This document shows positions 63,115 through 64,000 of a stretch of 64,000 bases of DNA, one piece after another. Numbering within the stretch: the stretch's first letter is position 1; every line of letters starts with the position of its first letter. Source of the stretch: Rhizobium ecuadorense (GTDB lineage: Bacteria; Pseudomonadota; Alphaproteobacteria; Rhizobiales; Rhizobiaceae); contig NZ_LFIO01000207.1 of assembly GCF_001187535.1 (NCBI RefSeq), positions 62,001-126,000 on the forward strand, written 5' to 3'. Below the pieces are notes generated by a model. It searched no databases. It was not told the origin of the DNA and was given only the letters and a program-made list of their open reading frames with translations. Made by a program: the position numbers and the translations under genes.

Positions 63115-64000
63115 GACCCCTTCCAAGCCCATGGAGCTACATCATGAGACGTCAAGCGATCGTAATCCCGCTCATGCTTGCGACAGCGCTTTGCGCGATA
63201 CCGGCGACACCGGCGATTTCGCAGGGCCAGACGGATCTCACCGAATACAAGGCGGCAAAGGCTTCACCGAAATTCGACAGCCCGGATCTTGCCCTCGATC
63301 GGCTGAAATCGGTGCTCGGCTCCAATAATATCGGCGATCTTGCCGATCTGCTCGGCCTGAACGCGGACAGACTGCGCGCCAGCAACGAGGCGATGATCGC
63401 CTATGGATTGATCCGGGAGGGCGCCGAGCGACAGATGATCCTGAAAGACGCCGATGGTGCGAAGATCGTTGCGATCGGCGATCGGCTCTGGCCTCTGCCG
63501 TTCCCGCTCACCGAGGACAAGGATGGGAAATGGTCCTTCGACACACAACGCGGCTTTGAGGAGATCGTCAACCGGCGCATCGGCGAGAACGAACTGGCGA
63601 CGATCGACACGATGCACGAATATGTGGCGGCGCAGTATCAATATGCATCCGACGATCGCGACGGTGACGGTATTTACGAATTCGCCAAGAAACTGATCAG
63701 CAGTCCAGGCAAGCTGGACGGTCTCTACTGGGACCCGAAGGTCTATCCGGAAGAAAGCCCGGCAAGCGCGCTTGTGGAGACGGCCGCCTTCGGCGCCGCC
63801 AAACGCGGCGAAGGTTATTTCGGATACCGCTATCGCATCCTGACCGCCCAGGGCGACAATGTGCTCGGCGGCAAACAAAGCTACGTCATCAATGGATATA
63901 TGACCGGCGGCTTCGCACTCATCGCCTGGCCGGTCAACTATCGGGTGACCGGCGTGCAGACATTTATCGTCAACGGGAGGAGCGCCATCTACCAACGCGA
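63111..64000 (+). CDS. DUF2950 secreted protein, C-terminus outside window
   Basis: The frame is open to the end of the window (296 residues) from an ATG overlapping the DUF3300 stop by ATGA. An inner ATG at 63144 (MRRQAIVIPLMLATALCAIPATPAIS) gives a good signal peptide and may be the real start. The body (LWPLPFPLTEDKDGKWSFDTQRGFEEIVNRRIGENEL; YASDDRDGDGIYEFAKKLISSPGKLDGLYWD; GYFGYRYRILTAQG) matches DUF2950, which accompanies DUF3300 in many proteobacteria. Only the last residues are missing. Function unknown. Confidence 0.85.
   Translation, partial: MRPLPSPWSYIMRRQAIVIPLMLATALCAIPATPAISQGQTDLTEYKAAKASPKFDSPDLALDRLKSVLGSNNIGDLADLLGLNADRLRASNEAMIAYGLIREGAERQMILKDADGAKIVAIGDRLWPLPFPLTEDKDGKWSFDTQRGFEEIVNRRIGENELATIDTMHEYVAAQYQYASDDRDGDGIYEFAKKLISSPGKLDGLYWDPKVYPEESPASALVETAAFGAAKRGEGYFGYRYRILTAQGDNVLGGKQSYVINGYMTGGFALIAWPVNYRVTGVQTFIVNGRSAIYQR

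Noticed and set aside
1..64000. CRISPR arrays, insertion sequences, prophage, tRNA or rRNA genes
   Set aside because: No regularly spaced repeats, transposase or integrase motifs, cloverleaf or rRNA signatures were seen on either strand.

Overview
The window is GC-rich alphaproteobacterial chromosome, very likely a Rhizobium close to R. leguminosarum or R. etli. Evidence is the gene order (kdsB-pheA; SRP RNA-dnaX-ybaB-recR; rimP-nusA-ylxR/L7Ae-infB-rbfA-truB-rpsO-pnp; fabA-fabB-fabI divergent from irr), a FixLJ-like pair, and the arcABC operon known from R. etli. No tRNA, rRNA, insertion sequence, prophage or CRISPR array was seen.

Positions 1-30 kb are mostly core genome. From the left: end of kdsB and pheA; a minus-strand run HIT-nudC-yafY-like-small protein-VOC; SRP RNA with its own promoter, then dnaX and ybaB; a MOSC protein divergent from recR; a lytic transglycosylase; a GNAT/MFS pair. 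The transcription-translation operon (11.4-18.9 kb) starts at a clear sigma70 promoter followed by a terminator-like hairpin before rimP. rpsO and pnp follow, with a structured leader between them, then an RsmC-like methylase. The unsaturated fatty-acid genes fabA-fabB-fabI face irr. A run of envelope genes (TRIC-like channel, YdcF, DUF1275) leads into the second half.

Positions 30-64 kb form a stress and low-oxygen region. It has a lipoprotein hydrolase plus MscS channel operon; a Crp/Fnr-type regulator; two paralogous membrane proteins sharing an unusual N-terminal domain; and a FixJ-like response regulator with a FixL-like kinase whose PAS domain appears to lack the heme-ligand histidine. 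Next come arginine deiminase genes arcABC, an AdiC/ArcD-like antiporter, and an operon of arginine decarboxylase, ornithine decarboxylase, PotE-like antiporter and a solute-binding protein. Cation/proton exchanger and potassium channel genes follow, then an operon DUF3302-HlyD-SulP-PPK2-AI-2E permease, and a DUF3300/DUF2950 pair cut by the window end. Together these can dissimilate arginine to citrulline, ornithine, agmatine and putrescine, yielding ATP through carbamate kinase and consuming protons.

The main discovery is a promoter architecture repeated at least four times in the second half: a direct repeat of TACG with a 10-bp period (consensus TACG-N6-TACR) placed exactly 36 bp, start to start, before a TANTAT-like -10 box and with no -35 box. 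It precedes the hydrolase/MscS operon, one paralogous membrane protein, the FixL-like kinase, and the DUF3302-HlyD-SulP-PPK2 operon. A weaker copy precedes the DUF3300 operon. This looks like one activator regulon, possibly of the FixJ-like protein encoded here. The arginine operons instead carry FNR/FixK-type boxes, perfect at the decarboxylase operon, at class II spacing.
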